From positions 1 to 39,214 of the forward strand of contig CADCWE010000047.1 in assembly GCA_902806325.1 (NCBI GenBank): a DNA stretch of 39,214 nucleotides, read 5' to 3'. The DNA is from an uncultured Thermomicrobiales bacterium. Lineage in GTDB: Bacteria > Chloroflexota > Chloroflexia > Thermomicrobiales > UBA6265. Position numbers and translations under genes: made by a program. Positions within the stretch are counted from its first letter, which is position 1. The number at the start of each line of letters is the position of its first letter. Below the pieces are notes generated by a model, which saw nothing but the letters and a program-made list of their open reading frames with translations, was not told the origin of the DNA and searched no databases. Positions 1-6,852 of this stretch are shown in pieces.

Positions 1-260
1 GCGCCCGGAGGCGTCGCCGGGCGGGCCGCGGGGGCGATGGTCGGACCCGGCGGCGGGGTCTCGGCCGCGCTCGGTTCCACCGGAGCGCACCGCGCCGGCT
101 CGGTGCCGATCGGGGTCGCCTCGGCCGCGTCCTGGCCCCGCGCCGCGACCGCGCCGCCCGCCGCCGCGATCGCCGCGCCGCCGACCAGGACGACCAGCAG
201 CAGGGCGACGACGCGCGCCGCGTGGTGCGTCGCCCGCCGCCCGCCGTTCGCCGTCGTCAT
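1..260 (-). CDS. Secreted or anchored protein, N-terminal part (cut by window edge)
   Basis: Reading leftward from an ATG at 260 gives an open frame of 86 codons that runs off the window. The first residues, MTTANGGRRATHHAARVV, form a positively charged n-region. A long hydrophobic stretch (about residues 17-40, VVALLLVVLVGG then alanine/glycine-rich) follows, so this looks like a Sec-type signal peptide or signal anchor. After it comes a low-complexity, Pro/Ala/Thr-rich segment with one cysteine (TEPARC), which resembles a linker and not a lipobox. The functional domain lies outside the window, so no role can be assigned. The gene is divergent from the hypothetical gene at 432, with about 170 bases between the two starts. 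Confidence 0.6.
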   Translation of the reverse strand, partial: MTTANGGRRATHHAARVVALLLVVLVGGAAIAAAGGAVAARGQDAAEATPIGTEPARCAPVEPSAAETPPPGPTIAPAARPATPPG

Positions 261-382
261 TGCTCGGTCTCCCGCCGTCGCGTCTGCCCGTCCCACCGTC
301 CTGCCCCCCGGCCCCGTCCGTTCGCCAAACTCCATGGGCGCCATTGTACCGGCCCCGTCTCCGTCTCGAACGCGCGGGGTGC

Positions 383-388
383 TATCCT
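383..388 (+). promoter_or_regulatory. Possible -10 element (TATCCT)
   Basis: TATCCT lies 43 bases before the ATG at 432. The same GC-rich-context TANNNT hexamer style recurs before other genes in this window. No convincing -35 is visible at 16-18 bases, so this is only a weak prediction. Confidence 0.3.
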
Positions 389-431
389 CGTGTCGCGGCG
401 CGGCGGAGCGGTTCACCGAGGAGACCCGACG

Positions 432-773
432 ATGGACGAGGCGCGGTGGGATCTTGGCGACGCGGGCGGCGCCCCGGACGATACCCACGCCGACCACCGC
501 GACGAGGTGGTCGAAACCCTTGCTCGCACCGTCGCCCACCTCGCCGCCCAACTGACCGTCAACCAGATCCGCCTCCGCGCCCTGGCCACGGAGCTGGCCG
601 ACCGCACGGTGCTCGACCCGGTCGCCGTCGCCGCTCGGGTGCGCGCCATCGCCGACGCCGAGGCCGGGACCTACCTGCGCGAGAACCTCGGCGACGCGCT
701 GCGCGACGTGATCGACGTTGACGCCCTCGAAGGCGACCTCGTCGCCTACCTGAGCGCCACCGACGAGGTCTGA
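432..773 (+). CDS. Hypothetical protein, 113 aa
   Basis: ATG at 432 is preceded by GAGGAG (418-423), a good ribosome binding site, which decides this start over in-frame upstream codons. The product is acidic at the N-terminus (MDEARWDLGDAGGAPDD). It continues as an amphipathic, probably helical segment (residues about 25-60, HLAAQLTVNQIRLRALATEL) rich in Leu/Ala, and a second helical region (AARVRAIADAEAGTYLRENL). There are no membrane segments, cysteines or signal peptide, so it is likely a small cytoplasmic all-helical protein. I do not recognise the family. Codon positions are strongly GC3-rich, as in its neighbours, so it is a real gene. It stands alone between the divergent secreted protein and doxX. 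Confidence 0.65.
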   Translation: MDEARWDLGDAGGAPDDTHADHRDEVVETLARTVAHLAAQLTVNQIRLRALATELADRTVLDPVAVAARVRAIADAEAGTYLRENLGDALRDVIDVDALEGDLVAYLSATDEV

Positions 774-801
774 CCCGCTCCCTCCCGCCCCTGCTCGATC
801 A

Positions 802-815
802 ACGGCACGTGCCGT
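802..815. promoter_or_regulatory. Perfect 14-bp palindrome upstream of the DoxX gene
   Basis: ACGGCACGTGCCGT is a perfect palindrome about 105 bases before the DoxX start. It is followed by a second dyad, GGTCGCG (873-879) with CGCGACC (886-892), in the probable leader. It could be an operator for a dimeric regulator; there is no direct evidence which one. Confidence 0.3.
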
Positions 816-919
816 GCAACGCGGGTCTGCCTGGGGACCCGGCGGCATCGCCGCGCGGGGTCGCTTTGGGGTGGTCGCGCACCGGCGCGACCGCGAGACC
901 GGGAGTGGGAGAACAAACG

Positions 920-1369
920 ATGGTCAGCTTGGGCTTGTTGGTGATCCGGGTCGTCGTCGGGAGCATCTTCGTCGTCCACGGCTACGCCAAGGCCTTTGGC
1001 GGCGCCGGCAAAGGCGCCCAGGTGACGCCGGAGACCGAGAAGGTGCTCGGCAAAGGGTTCACCGAGGCGATGGAGCAGGGCGGCATCGCCAACGTCGCCG
1101 GGTTCATGGGCCACCTCCAGGTGCCGAACCCGAAGGCGGCGGCCTGGGCCCTGACCGTGACCGAACTCGGCGGCGGCCTGGCCCTGATCCTCGGCTGGAA
1201 GACCCGCCCCGCCGCCGCCGCCCTCGCCTTCAGCCAGGGCGTCACGATCCAGAAGGTCCACCTCCCCAACGGCCTGATCGCCGACGGCGGCTACGAGCTC
1301 AACGCCGCGCTGACCGCCGCCGCGGCCGGGCTGGCGCTGGCGGGGCCGGGGGCACTGGCGCTGGATTAG
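920..1369 (+). CDS. DoxX family membrane protein
   Basis: A 149-residue protein of DoxX size (usually 130-160). It starts MVSLGLLVIRVVVGSIFVVHGYAK, the typical first helix of DoxX proteins with the conserved (F/V)HGxxK(A/L)FG stretch. Further hydrophobic helices are at about residues 72-95 (AAWALTVTELGGGLALILG), 99-113 and 127-145, giving four membrane segments. The conserved E(L)GGGL motif in helix 2 is present. The ATG at 920 follows GGGAGTGGGAG. DoxX proteins are inner-membrane proteins of poorly defined biochemical role, linked in some bacteria to thiosulfate or quinone oxidation or to redox stress. Nothing in the context narrows this. It is monocistronic, ended by the terminator at 1393-1440. 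Confidence 0.85.
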   Translation: MVSLGLLVIRVVVGSIFVVHGYAKAFGGAGKGAQVTPETEKVLGKGFTEAMEQGGIANVAGFMGHLQVPNPKAAAWALTVTELGGGLALILGWKTRPAAAALAFSQGVTIQKVHLPNGLIADGGYELNAALTAAAAGLALAGPGALALD

Positions 1370-1392
1370 GGGGCGTTTGGCCCCTTCCCCAC

Positions 1393-1440
1393 CCCCTCCC
1401 CCGGGTGCCCTCTGGGCGATTGGGGGAGGGGCTTTTTGTT
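1393..1440 (+). terminator. Rho-independent terminator after doxX
   Basis: A perfect 10-bp stem (CCCCTCCCCC at 1393-1402 with GGGGGAGGGG at 1422-1431) with a 19-base loop, followed by CTTTTTGTT. It lies 24 bases after the DoxX stop. Confidence 0.75.
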
Positions 1441-1497
1441 GCCACTCGGGAAGAGGCTTGGCCCGGATGATCCCTCACTCCGGCACCTGTCGTCCCG

Positions 1498-1674
1498 CTA
1501 CCCCGCCCCCGGTCCCAGGAAGCGATCTTCCACGAACCCTGCGAAGCCGGTCTCCTCGTGCCGATCCGTCCACCAGACCGCTCCGTCGCAGTCCCGGGCC
1601 GGCTCCGTCACGCTCTGCACCGTCCCAACCCGCGGGCGACCGACCGCCACCCCGGCCGTGCCCGCCGCCGCCAT
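1498..1674 (-). CDS. Small hypothetical protein, 58 aa
   Basis: This leftward frame begins MAAAGTAGVAVGRPRVGTV and ends EDRFLGPGAG. Nearly every codon ends in G or C, a much cleaner pattern than in the other frames here. The composition is protein-like (two adjacent Trp, acidic patches, TDRHEETGFAGF). AGGGGCGGG just upstream of the ATG can serve as ribosome binding site. The frame is open further upstream to 1794, but that part is less protein-like. It is convergent with doxX and divergent from dapF. Family not recognised. It could be a chance frame, since high GC lengthens spurious frames. Confidence 0.42.
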   Translation of the reverse strand: MAAAGTAGVAVGRPRVGTVQSVTEPARDCDGAVWWTDRHEETGFAGFVEDRFLGPGAG

Positions 1675-1746
1675 CCCGCCCCTGCGGCTCCCGTCTCGCG
1701 CCGCCCGCACCGTCGTAGTCGCCGGTTCCGGCGAACGGTGACGCGC

Positions 1747-1777
1747 TTGCGCGCCGATCGCCGCCGCGGTGTAGCAT
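1747..1777 (+). promoter_or_regulatory. Possible dapF promoter
   Basis: TTGCGC (1747-1752) and TAGCAT (1772-1777) are separated by 19 bases, a little wide. The -10-like hexamer is 22 bases before the dapF ATG. Confidence 0.4.
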
Positions 1778-1799
1778 CCGCCCCGGAGGGCCACCGCCG

Positions 1800-2675
1800 A
1801 TGGACGACGCCTGGCTGCCCGCGACGCCGATCCCGTTCTGGAAGATGACCGGCAGCGGCAACGACTTCGTGGTGGTCGACAACCGGTCCGGTCTGATCCC
1901 GCCCGCCGCCGTCGCCGGGTTCGCCCGCCGGGTCTGCCGCCGCGGCCTCGCCCTCGGCGCCGACGGCGTGGTCCTGATCGGCAACGCCGGCCCGGGCGAC
2001 GGCGCCGACTTCGCCTGGCGCTACGTCAACGCCGACGGCTCCGACGGCGACTTCTGCGGCAACGGCGCGATCTGCGGCGCCCGCTTCGCCGTCCTGAACC
2101 GGATCGCCCCCGCCCGCTGCGTCCTCGCCACCGCCGCCGGCCCCGTCCGGGCCGACGTCCCGGACCCCGCCGACCCCCGCGTCCGGCTCGCCATCGCCGA
2201 CCCCGGCCCGTTGCGGTTGGACCTGCCCGTGGATCTCGCCGGAGGGCCGCGAACCGTGCACGCGATCGCGGTCGGCGTCCCCCACGCGGTGCTCCCGGTC
2301 GAGGACCTGGACGGGTTCGGCCCCGACCCCGCCTTCGCCGAACTTGGCCGCGCCGTCCGCCGCCACCCCGCGTTCCCGGACGGCACCAACCTCGACGCGA
2401 TCGCCGTCCTCGACCGTTCCACGCTGCGGATGCGGACCTACGAGCGCGGCGTCGAGGCCGAAACCCTGGCCTGCGGCAGCGGCGCCGTCGCCAGCGCGAT
2501 CGTCGCCACCGCACTCGGCCGCGTCGCCCCGCCGGTGACCGTGGTTACCCGCTCCGGCCTCCCCCTGGCGGTGGATTTTGCGTGGCACCCGGCCACCGCC
2601 CGCGCCACCGCCGTCACCCTGGGCGGCGAGGCCCGGGTGGTGGCGACCGGCGAGTTGTGGCCGGAAGGGCTGTGA
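1800..2675 (+). CDS. dapF: Diaminopimelate epimerase DapF
   Basis: This enzyme interconverts LL- and meso-2,6-diaminopimelate without a cofactor, the step before lysine and peptidoglycan precursor synthesis. The 291-residue product shows the family signature near the start (KMTGSGNDFVVVD, residues 15-27) and the first catalytic cysteine in NADGSDGDFCGNGA (Cys86). The second catalytic cysteine is in ETLACGSGAVASA (Cys225), and the conserved E-R-G-V-E-A-E-T stretch precedes it. Length is slightly above the usual 270-285 because of a 12-15 residue N-terminal extension. ATG 1800 has GGAGGG 10-15 bases upstream; an internal Met at residue 16 is too close to the motif to be the start. It is not in a visible lysine operon. 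Certain at family level. Confidence 0.95.
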   Translation: MDDAWLPATPIPFWKMTGSGNDFVVVDNRSGLIPPAAVAGFARRVCRRGLALGADGVVLIGNAGPGDGADFAWRYVNADGSDGDFCGNGAICGARFAVLNRIAPARCVLATAAGPVRADVPDPADPRVRLAIADPGPLRLDLPVDLAGGPRTVHAIAVGVPHAVLPVEDLDGFGPDPAFAELGRAVRRHPAFPDGTNLDAIAVLDRSTLRMRTYERGVEAETLACGSGAVASAIVATALGRVAPPVTVVTRSGLPLAVDFAWHPATARATAVTLGGEARVVATGELWPEGL

Positions 2676-2689
2676 GGGGGTGGGGGCTA

Positions 2690-2762
2690 GGGTCTGGGGA
2701 TGGTTGGCATAGAACGTGCGTTCTGATGAACGTCGGAGCAATGGGAACACGTCCCCAGACCC
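2690..2762. repeat. 11-bp inverted repeat enclosing the LexA-like palindrome
   Basis: GGGTCTGGGGA (2690-2700) and its exact complement TCCCCAGACCC (2752-2762) flank the 14-bp palindrome at 2711-2724. Transcribed, they would form a large stem-loop in the leader of the downstream hypothetical gene. There is no T-tract, so a terminator is unlikely. Confidence 0.5.
2711..2724. promoter_or_regulatory. LexA-like (SOS box type) palindrome
   Basis: AGAACGTGCGTTCT is a perfect 14-bp palindrome containing GAAC-N4-GTTC, the core of the Gram-positive/actinobacterial type SOS box. It is 65 bases before the ATG of the hypothetical gene at 2789, a plausible promoter position. Assignment to LexA is inference from the core match only. 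Confidence 0.4.
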
Positions 2763-2788
2763 CGGACCCTATCGAAAGGAGCCACCCG

Positions 2789-3184
2789 ATGCCCGTCGAC
2801 GACCTTCGCCAAAGCCCGATGATGGCCCACCTGCTCGACGCGCTCGACCGCGGCGAGGACATCGGCCACTACGGCCGCCTCACCTTCGCCATGATCGGCC
2901 GCCACTTCGTCGACCGCGACGAGTTGGTGGCGCTGCCGGCCAAGGACAAGGACACCGACGAGGGGAAGGCCAAGTCCCTGGTGATGCAGGTCGAGGAGCG
3001 CAATTACAACCCGCCCGGCCGGGCCAGGATCATGGAGTGGCAGGCCCAGCAGGACTTCCCGATCTGCCCCAACCCCGACGACCCCGACGCCTGCAACCCC
3101 TACCGCGAGTTGACCATCCCCGAGGCCGTCCTCGAAGACATCGAGGAGTACCGGGAGCAGAAGTTCGACGCGACGGCGGAGTAG
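2789..3184 (+). CDS. Hypothetical protein, 131 aa, possibly damage-inducible
   Basis: ATG 2789 is preceded by AGGAG (2778-2782). The product is hydrophilic and acidic, with a helical N-terminal half (MPVDDLRQSPMMAHLLDALD) and a segment around residues 48-60 rich in Lys/Asp (PAKDKDTDEGKAKS). Next comes an aromatic/proline segment (EERNYNPPGRARIMEWQAQQ), then a Cys/Pro/Asp motif (CPNPDDPDACNPYREL) with two cysteines 10 apart, and a C-terminal acidic helix. There is no signal peptide or membrane segment. I do not recognise the family; a small cytoplasmic or nucleic-acid-associated protein is possible. The palindrome at 2711-2724 resembles an SOS box, which would place this gene under LexA control. 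It follows dapF by 113 bases but probably has its own promoter. Confidence 0.7.
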   Translation: MPVDDLRQSPMMAHLLDALDRGEDIGHYGRLTFAMIGRHFVDRDELVALPAKDKDTDEGKAKSLVMQVEERNYNPPGRARIMEWQAQQDFPICPNPDDPDACNPYRELTIPEAVLEDIEEYREQKFDATAE

Positions 3185-3236
3185 GACGGAGACGGGGAGA
3201 CGGGAAGCACGACGGAGGTTCTGGCGGCGTTTGTCT

Positions 3237-3785
3237 CTACTTTCCGTCCCCCCGTCCCCCCGTCTCCCCGTCTCCGTCCAGCAACAACTCCATCACCACC
3301 GTGTCCACCCATCGCCCGTCCAGCATCCCCTGCTCCCGGTAGACGCCGACTTCACGGAAGCCGAAGCGGGCGTAGAGGCGCATCCCGGCTTCGTTGAAGG
3401 GGAACGCGGCCAGGACCAGTTTGTGGTAGCCGAGGCGGCCGGCTGCGGCGATCAGGGCGGCGAGCAGCGCGCCGCCGACCCCGCCGCCGCGCGCCTCCCG
3501 CCCGACGTAGACCGAAAAATCGGCGACGAAGCGGTAGGCCGGGCGCGGGCTAAACGGGTTTAAGCACCCCCAGCCGACGACCTCGCCGCCCCGCTCCGCC
3601 ACCAGCACCGGGTGCCGCTCCCCGCGTCCGAGGAGCCAGGCGCGGCGCTCGTCTTCGTCGCGCGGCTCGGTCTCCAGGGTCGCCAGCCGGTCTGCGATCC
3701 CCTGGTTGTAGACGCGGGTGATCGCGGGGATGTCCGCGTCTTGGGCGGGGCGGACGGTGGTTGGGATTCGAGGCGTGTCGTCCAA
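3237..3785 (-). CDS. GNAT family N-acetyltransferase (phosphinothricin acetyltransferase-like)
   Basis: A GNAT fold acetyl-CoA-dependent N-acetyltransferase of 182 residues. The N-terminal strand is TTVRPAQDADIPAITRVYNQGI, as in Pat/Bar proteins. The acetyl-CoA loop is R-G-G-G-V-G (VGREARGGGVGGALLAALI), and the downstream motif B region (YARFGFREVGVYREQG) followed by DGRWVDTVVMELLL is also Pat/Bar-like. The family includes phosphinothricin, methionine sulfone and other amino-acid-like N-acetyltransferases; the substrate cannot be told. No ATG or GTG is available near the domain start. The best start is TTG at 3785 with GGGGAGGGGG about eight bases upstream, a binding site that lies inside the repeat arm at 3787-3809, so the repeat may supply translation initiation. 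Convergent with the hypothetical gene at 2789. Confidence 0.82.
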   Translation of the reverse strand: MDDTPRIPTTVRPAQDADIPAITRVYNQGIADRLATLETEPRDEDERRAWLLGRGERHPVLVAERGGEVVGWGCLNPFSPRPAYRFVADFSVYVGREARGGGVGGALLAALIAAAGRLGYHKLVLAAFPFNEAGMRLYARFGFREVGVYREQGMLDGRWVDTVVMELLLDGDGETGGRGDGK

Positions 3786-3786
3786 C

Positions 3787-3910
3787 GGCCCCCTCCCCAA
3801 TCGCTCCCCTCCGCGGGGGAGGGGCTCTCGCCTTAGGCCTCGTTCCGCCGCGGAGACCCTGCGGCTTCCCCCGTTCCCCCCGCAGATGGGGAGCGATTGG
3901 GGAGGGGGCC
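3787..3910. repeat. Perfect 23-bp inverted repeat, C/G-rich interspersed element
   Basis: The arm at 3787-3809 (core CCCCTCCCCAATCGCTCCCC) is exactly complementary to 3888-3910, with 78 bases between, and smaller G/C-rich dyads lie inside. It sits between the starts and ends of two leftward genes. Similar C-run hairpins occur at 1393-1431 and 32963-33001, suggesting a dispersed repeat family (MITE- or REP-like). Confidence 0.75.
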
Positions 3911-3936
3911 TCACCGCACCCAGAAACGCTGCCGCC

Positions 3937-4197
3937 CTACCCCTCGTCCAGCCCGTGGTACGTCTCCCCGGCGTCGGTGCGGTGCTCCTCGCCGGCGAAG
4001 GAGTGCTGGTTCTCGACCAGGGTCGGGGCGGGAGGGACCTCGCCGGCGGCCTCGTCTTCGGGGTTCTCCAGCGGGTCGCCGGCGTCGGCGACTTTTGGTG
4101 CGAGGTCCGACCGCTCGTCGCCGGGGATCGGCTCGTCGAAGATCGCCCCGAGGTCGTCGCCGGTCGGGGCGGTCGCGGCGTCGCGTGGGTCGGCCAT
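3937..4197 (-). CDS. Small acidic hypothetical protein, 86 aa
   Basis: ATG at 4197 follows a strong GAGGAGGA ribosome binding site. The product is very acidic and proline/alanine-rich with few hydrophobic clusters (MADPRDAATAPTGDDLGAIF at the start, HSFAGEEHRTDAGETYHGLDEG at the end), so it is probably largely disordered. There are no cysteines and no signal peptide. Not recognised; similar short acidic proteins are common lineage-specific orphans. It is the upstream neighbour of the GNAT gene on the same strand, separated from it by the 3787-3910 inverted repeat, and is divergent from the MFS exporter. Confidence 0.6.
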   Translation of the reverse strand: MADPRDAATAPTGDDLGAIFDEPIPGDERSDLAPKVADAGDPLENPEDEAAGEVPPAPTLVENQHSFAGEEHRTDAGETYHGLDEG

Positions 4198-4338
4198 CGG
4201 GTCCTCCTCGTCGCGTCCCCGATCCAGATCCGGAGGCGGGGGTCTTGCGGATGGTTCCTTTGTTGCAGGGGACGTGCCAGGGGGAACGGTGGCCGGCGTC
4301 CCCGGTCATCGTCCGCACCCCGAAGGGATCGCTCGACC

Positions 4339-5622
4339 ATGGACCCCGCGACACCGCCGCGCTGGACCGACCGCCTGCCCGAACTGCCGCGGGTGCTGCA
4401 CAACCGTGCCTATCGCCGCTACTGGCTGAGTCAACTCGTGTCCTTGACCGGCACCTGGATGCAGCAGGTCGCCTCGTCGCTGGTCGTGCTGACGCTGACC
4501 ACCTCGGCGTTTGCCCTCGGCCTGGTCAGCGTGGTCGGGTCGTTGCCGATGCTGCTGCTGACCTTGCAGGGCGGCGTCGTCGCCGACCGCCACGACAAGC
4601 GGGCGATCCTGATCGTCACCCAGAGCCTGCTCGGGTTCTTCGCCCTGGTCTACGCCGGGCTGGTCCTGGCCGACGTCGTCGCCTACTGGCAACTGCTCGC
4701 GCTGGCGGTCGTCTTCGGCGTCGCCGCCGCCTTCGAGCTGCCGGCCAGCCAGGCCTTCGTGCCGGAGCTGATCGACCGCGAGGATCTACCGGAGGCGATC
4801 GCCCTCAACGCCGTCGCCTTCAACGGCACCCGCCTACTCGGCCCCGCCCTGGCCGCCGTGGCGATCGGCGCCTTCGGCCTCGCCAGCGCCTTTCTGTTGA
4901 ACGCGCTCTCGTTCCTGGCCGTGATCGGCGTGCTGGTTAGCCTGCGCGGGCGGGCGGTGGAGAAGCCCGCCGTCCCCCGCGGCGGCGCCCTGCGCGAAGG
5001 GCTGGTCTACGTCCGGGGGCGCCCGGCCCTGCTCGGCCTGGTCGGGATCACTGGCTTGACCTCGCTGCTGGTGTTCCCGAACCTGGCGGTTTTGATGCCG
5101 CTCTACGTGACCGAGGTACTGGGCGGCGGCGACGCCTGGGTCGGGGTGATGCTGGCCTGCTCCGGCGCCGGGTCGCTGACCGGGTCCCTGGCCCTCTTGC
5201 GGGGCGAGAAGACCGAGGCGGCGGCCAACACCCGGATCCGGCTCGGCGTCGTCGGGGTGGCGGCCGGGCTGCTCGGGTTGGCTCTGGCGCCCTCGTTCGC
5301 GGTCGCCATTCCGGCCACGCTGGTGCTGTCGTTCTCGCTCTCGCGGACGATGGCCCAGGTCCAGACCCGGGTCCAGGAATTGGCGCCGGACGCGCTACGC
5401 GGCCGGGTGATGAGCATCCACGGCCTCGCCTTCACCGGCGTGATGCCCTTCGCGATCCTGCTCGTCTCCGGCACCGCCGAACTGATCGGCCTGCCCCGCA
5501 CCCTGCTGATCGCCGCCGCGCTCTACCTGGTGATCGGGGTCGTCCTCTACCGCCGCTTCATCCGCCACCCCGCGGTCGACCCCGACGGTGTGGCGGCGGT
5601 CCGCGCGGTGGTATCCCCCTAG
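4339..5622 (+). CDS. MFS transporter (EntS/MFS_3-like drug or metabolite exporter)
   Basis: A 427-residue inner-membrane protein with about 12 hydrophobic helices. The start MDPATPPRWTDRLPELPRVL leads into L-x-N-R-x-Y-R-R-Y-W-L-S-Q, then W-M-Q-Q and the MFS loop 2-3 motif G-G-V-V-A-D-R-H-D-K-R. These are hallmarks of the EntS/MFS_3 group of proton-driven exporters. ATG 4339 has GAAGGGA about nine bases upstream. The substrate cannot be inferred. The stop codon TAG (5620-5622) is formed from the TA target of the IS630 element plus its first base. The sequence beyond the element would also restore TAG at the same place, so the C-terminus appears not to be altered by the insertion. Confidence 0.88.
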   Translation: MDPATPPRWTDRLPELPRVLHNRAYRRYWLSQLVSLTGTWMQQVASSLVVLTLTTSAFALGLVSVVGSLPMLLLTLQGGVVADRHDKRAILIVTQSLLGFFALVYAGLVLADVVAYWQLLALAVVFGVAAAFELPASQAFVPELIDREDLPEAIALNAVAFNGTRLLGPALAAVAIGAFGLASAFLLNALSFLAVIGVLVSLRGRAVEKPAVPRGGALREGLVYVRGRPALLGLVGITGLTSLLVFPNLAVLMPLYVTEVLGGGDAWVGVMLACSGAGSLTGSLALLRGEKTEAAANTRIRLGVVGVAAGLLGLALAPSFAVAIPATLVLSFSLSRTMAQVQTRVQELAPDALRGRVMSIHGLAFTGVMPFAILLVSGTAELIGLPRTLLIAAALYLVIGVVLYRRFIRHPAVDPDGVAAVRAVVSP

Positions 5623-5641
5623 TGGTCCGTCAAGCCTCAAA
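5622..5641. repeat. IS630 terminal inverted repeat, left end
   Basis: GTGGTCCGTCAAGCCTCAAA, exactly complementary to 6831-6850. The transposase stop codon (5630-5632) lies inside it. Confidence 0.92.
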
Positions 5642-6825
5642 TGCCGGGTAGAGGCGCTTGAGCTTGATCCGGGCGTCGGCGGTCGTGAACTGCCAGTCGA
5701 CCGCCGTCGCGGCGGCGTTGCGGCGGTCGGCCCAGGCGGTCGCCTCCCGCTCCATCGCGTCCCGGTCGGGCAGCCGCTGCCGGAGGCATTGCCGCTCCAG
5801 CGCGCTCAGCTCGATCTCGGCGATGTTGAGCCAGCTCCCGTGCTTGGGCGTGTGGTGGACCTCTAGCCGATCGACCAGGCGCTTCGCCTCCGCCGCCGGG
5901 AAGGCGGCGTAGAGGGAGGCCGGGGAGTGGGTGTTGAGTTGGTCCATCACCAGCACGATCCGCTCCGCCGCCGGGTAGTGGGTGTCGACCAGCTCCTTGA
6001 CGCACGCGGCGAAGTCGAGGCGGGTCCGCTGATCGCTCACCAGCACCGCCCGCCAGCCCCGCAGCGGTTCGGTGGCCAGGAAGAGGTTGGCGACCCCGCC
6101 GCGGGCGTACTCCGGGTCGCGCCGGGCGGGTCGCCCCGGCGCGGACGCCGTCGGCGGGCGGACCTCGCCGAGCATCTGCCGGCTGGTCTCGTCCAGGCAC
6201 ACCACCGGCTGGGCCGGGTCGTAGGGGCGCCGGTAGACCTCCAGCACGTCCTCCATCCGCCACACGAACTCGGGGTCGGCGGTGGGGGCGAAGCACCACT
6301 GCTCCACCAGCCAGGGCTTCACCGCGTTTTTTTGAGCGTCTGGCGCACCGTCTCGTGGGACACCGCCGCCACCACCTCCAGCCGCACCAGCTCCCCGGCG
6401 AGCAGGCGCAGGCTCCACCGATCGACGCCCGCCGGCGTCTCGGAGCAGGCGAGGGCGACCAGCTTGGCTTCCTGCTCCCCGTCGAGGGCGCGCGGGTAGG
6501 GCCGGTCCGGGCGCTTGCGCGCCAGGGTCGCGGCCAGCCCTTCGGCCACGAACTGCCGGCGCACGCGCAGCACCGTGCTCGGGTTGACGTCGAGCGCCCC
6601 GGCCACGGCGGCGTCGGACCAGCCGGGGCCGCCCTCGCCGTGGTCGGCCTTGAGCAGGATCCGGGCGCGGGTCAGCGTCCGCGCCGGGGCGGAACCGGAG
6701 CCGACCAGGCCCCGGAGTTCGGCGCGCTGGTCCTCGGCCAGGAAGACGCGGTGCGGGCAGGCCACGGCGGGCACTCCTTGGCGGGCGGGCCGATCGACGC
6801 CCATCCCCCGCACGGCCCAGTCCAC
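5630..6825 (-). CDS. IS630 transposase, two frames joined by probable -1 frameshift
   Basis: DDE transposase of the IS630 family. The first frame runs from GTG 6825 (or ATG 6804) to TGA 6319-6321. It encodes the N-terminal helix-turn-helix part (RTLTRARILLKADHG; WSDAAVAGALDVNPSTVLRV). Codons CTC AAA AAA ACG span a run of seven A (6327-6333). A -1 slip there continues in the second frame as N-A-V-K-P-W-L-V-E-Q-W. That second part carries the catalytic triad: Asp in VCLDETS, Asp in VMDQLNTH and Glu in WLNIAEIELS. It ends with TGA at 5630-5632. Programmed frameshifting on an A-run is known in several IS630 members. A sequencing indel in the homopolymer is the alternative. Confidence 0.85.
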
Positions 6826-6830
6826 CGGCG

Positions 6831-6850
6831 TTTGAGGCTTGACGGACCAC
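6831..6850. repeat. IS630 terminal inverted repeat, right end
   Basis: TTTGAGGCTTGACGGACCAC, exactly complementary to 5622-5641, followed by the TA target copy (6851-6852). Confidence 0.92.
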
Positions 6851-6852
6851 TA

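Larger units (their letters stand above)
5622..6850 (-). mobile_element. IS630-family insertion sequence (1229 bp)
   Basis: The element is bounded by perfect 20-bp terminal inverted repeats (5622-5641 and 6831-6850). The match extends a further five bases beyond one mismatch (AAATGCCGG against AAACGCCGG). It is flanked by TA on both sides (5620-5621 and 6851-6852), the target duplication typical of IS630/Tc1-mariner elements. It carries one transposase in two overlapping frames on the minus strand. The ends and catalytic residues are intact, so it may be active. The gene on its right is decapitated, which simple insertion does not explain. Confidence 0.92.

Noticed and set aside
1441-1794. 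Longer leftward gene starting at 1794
   Set aside because: The first 40 codons overlap the likely dapF promoter and look less protein-like; only the shorter 58-aa version was kept.
2026-2514. Long arginine-rich leftward frame opposite dapF
   Set aside because: Composition is almost only Arg/Gly/Ser, typical for antisense frames of a GC-rich gene; dapF on the other strand has all family motifs.
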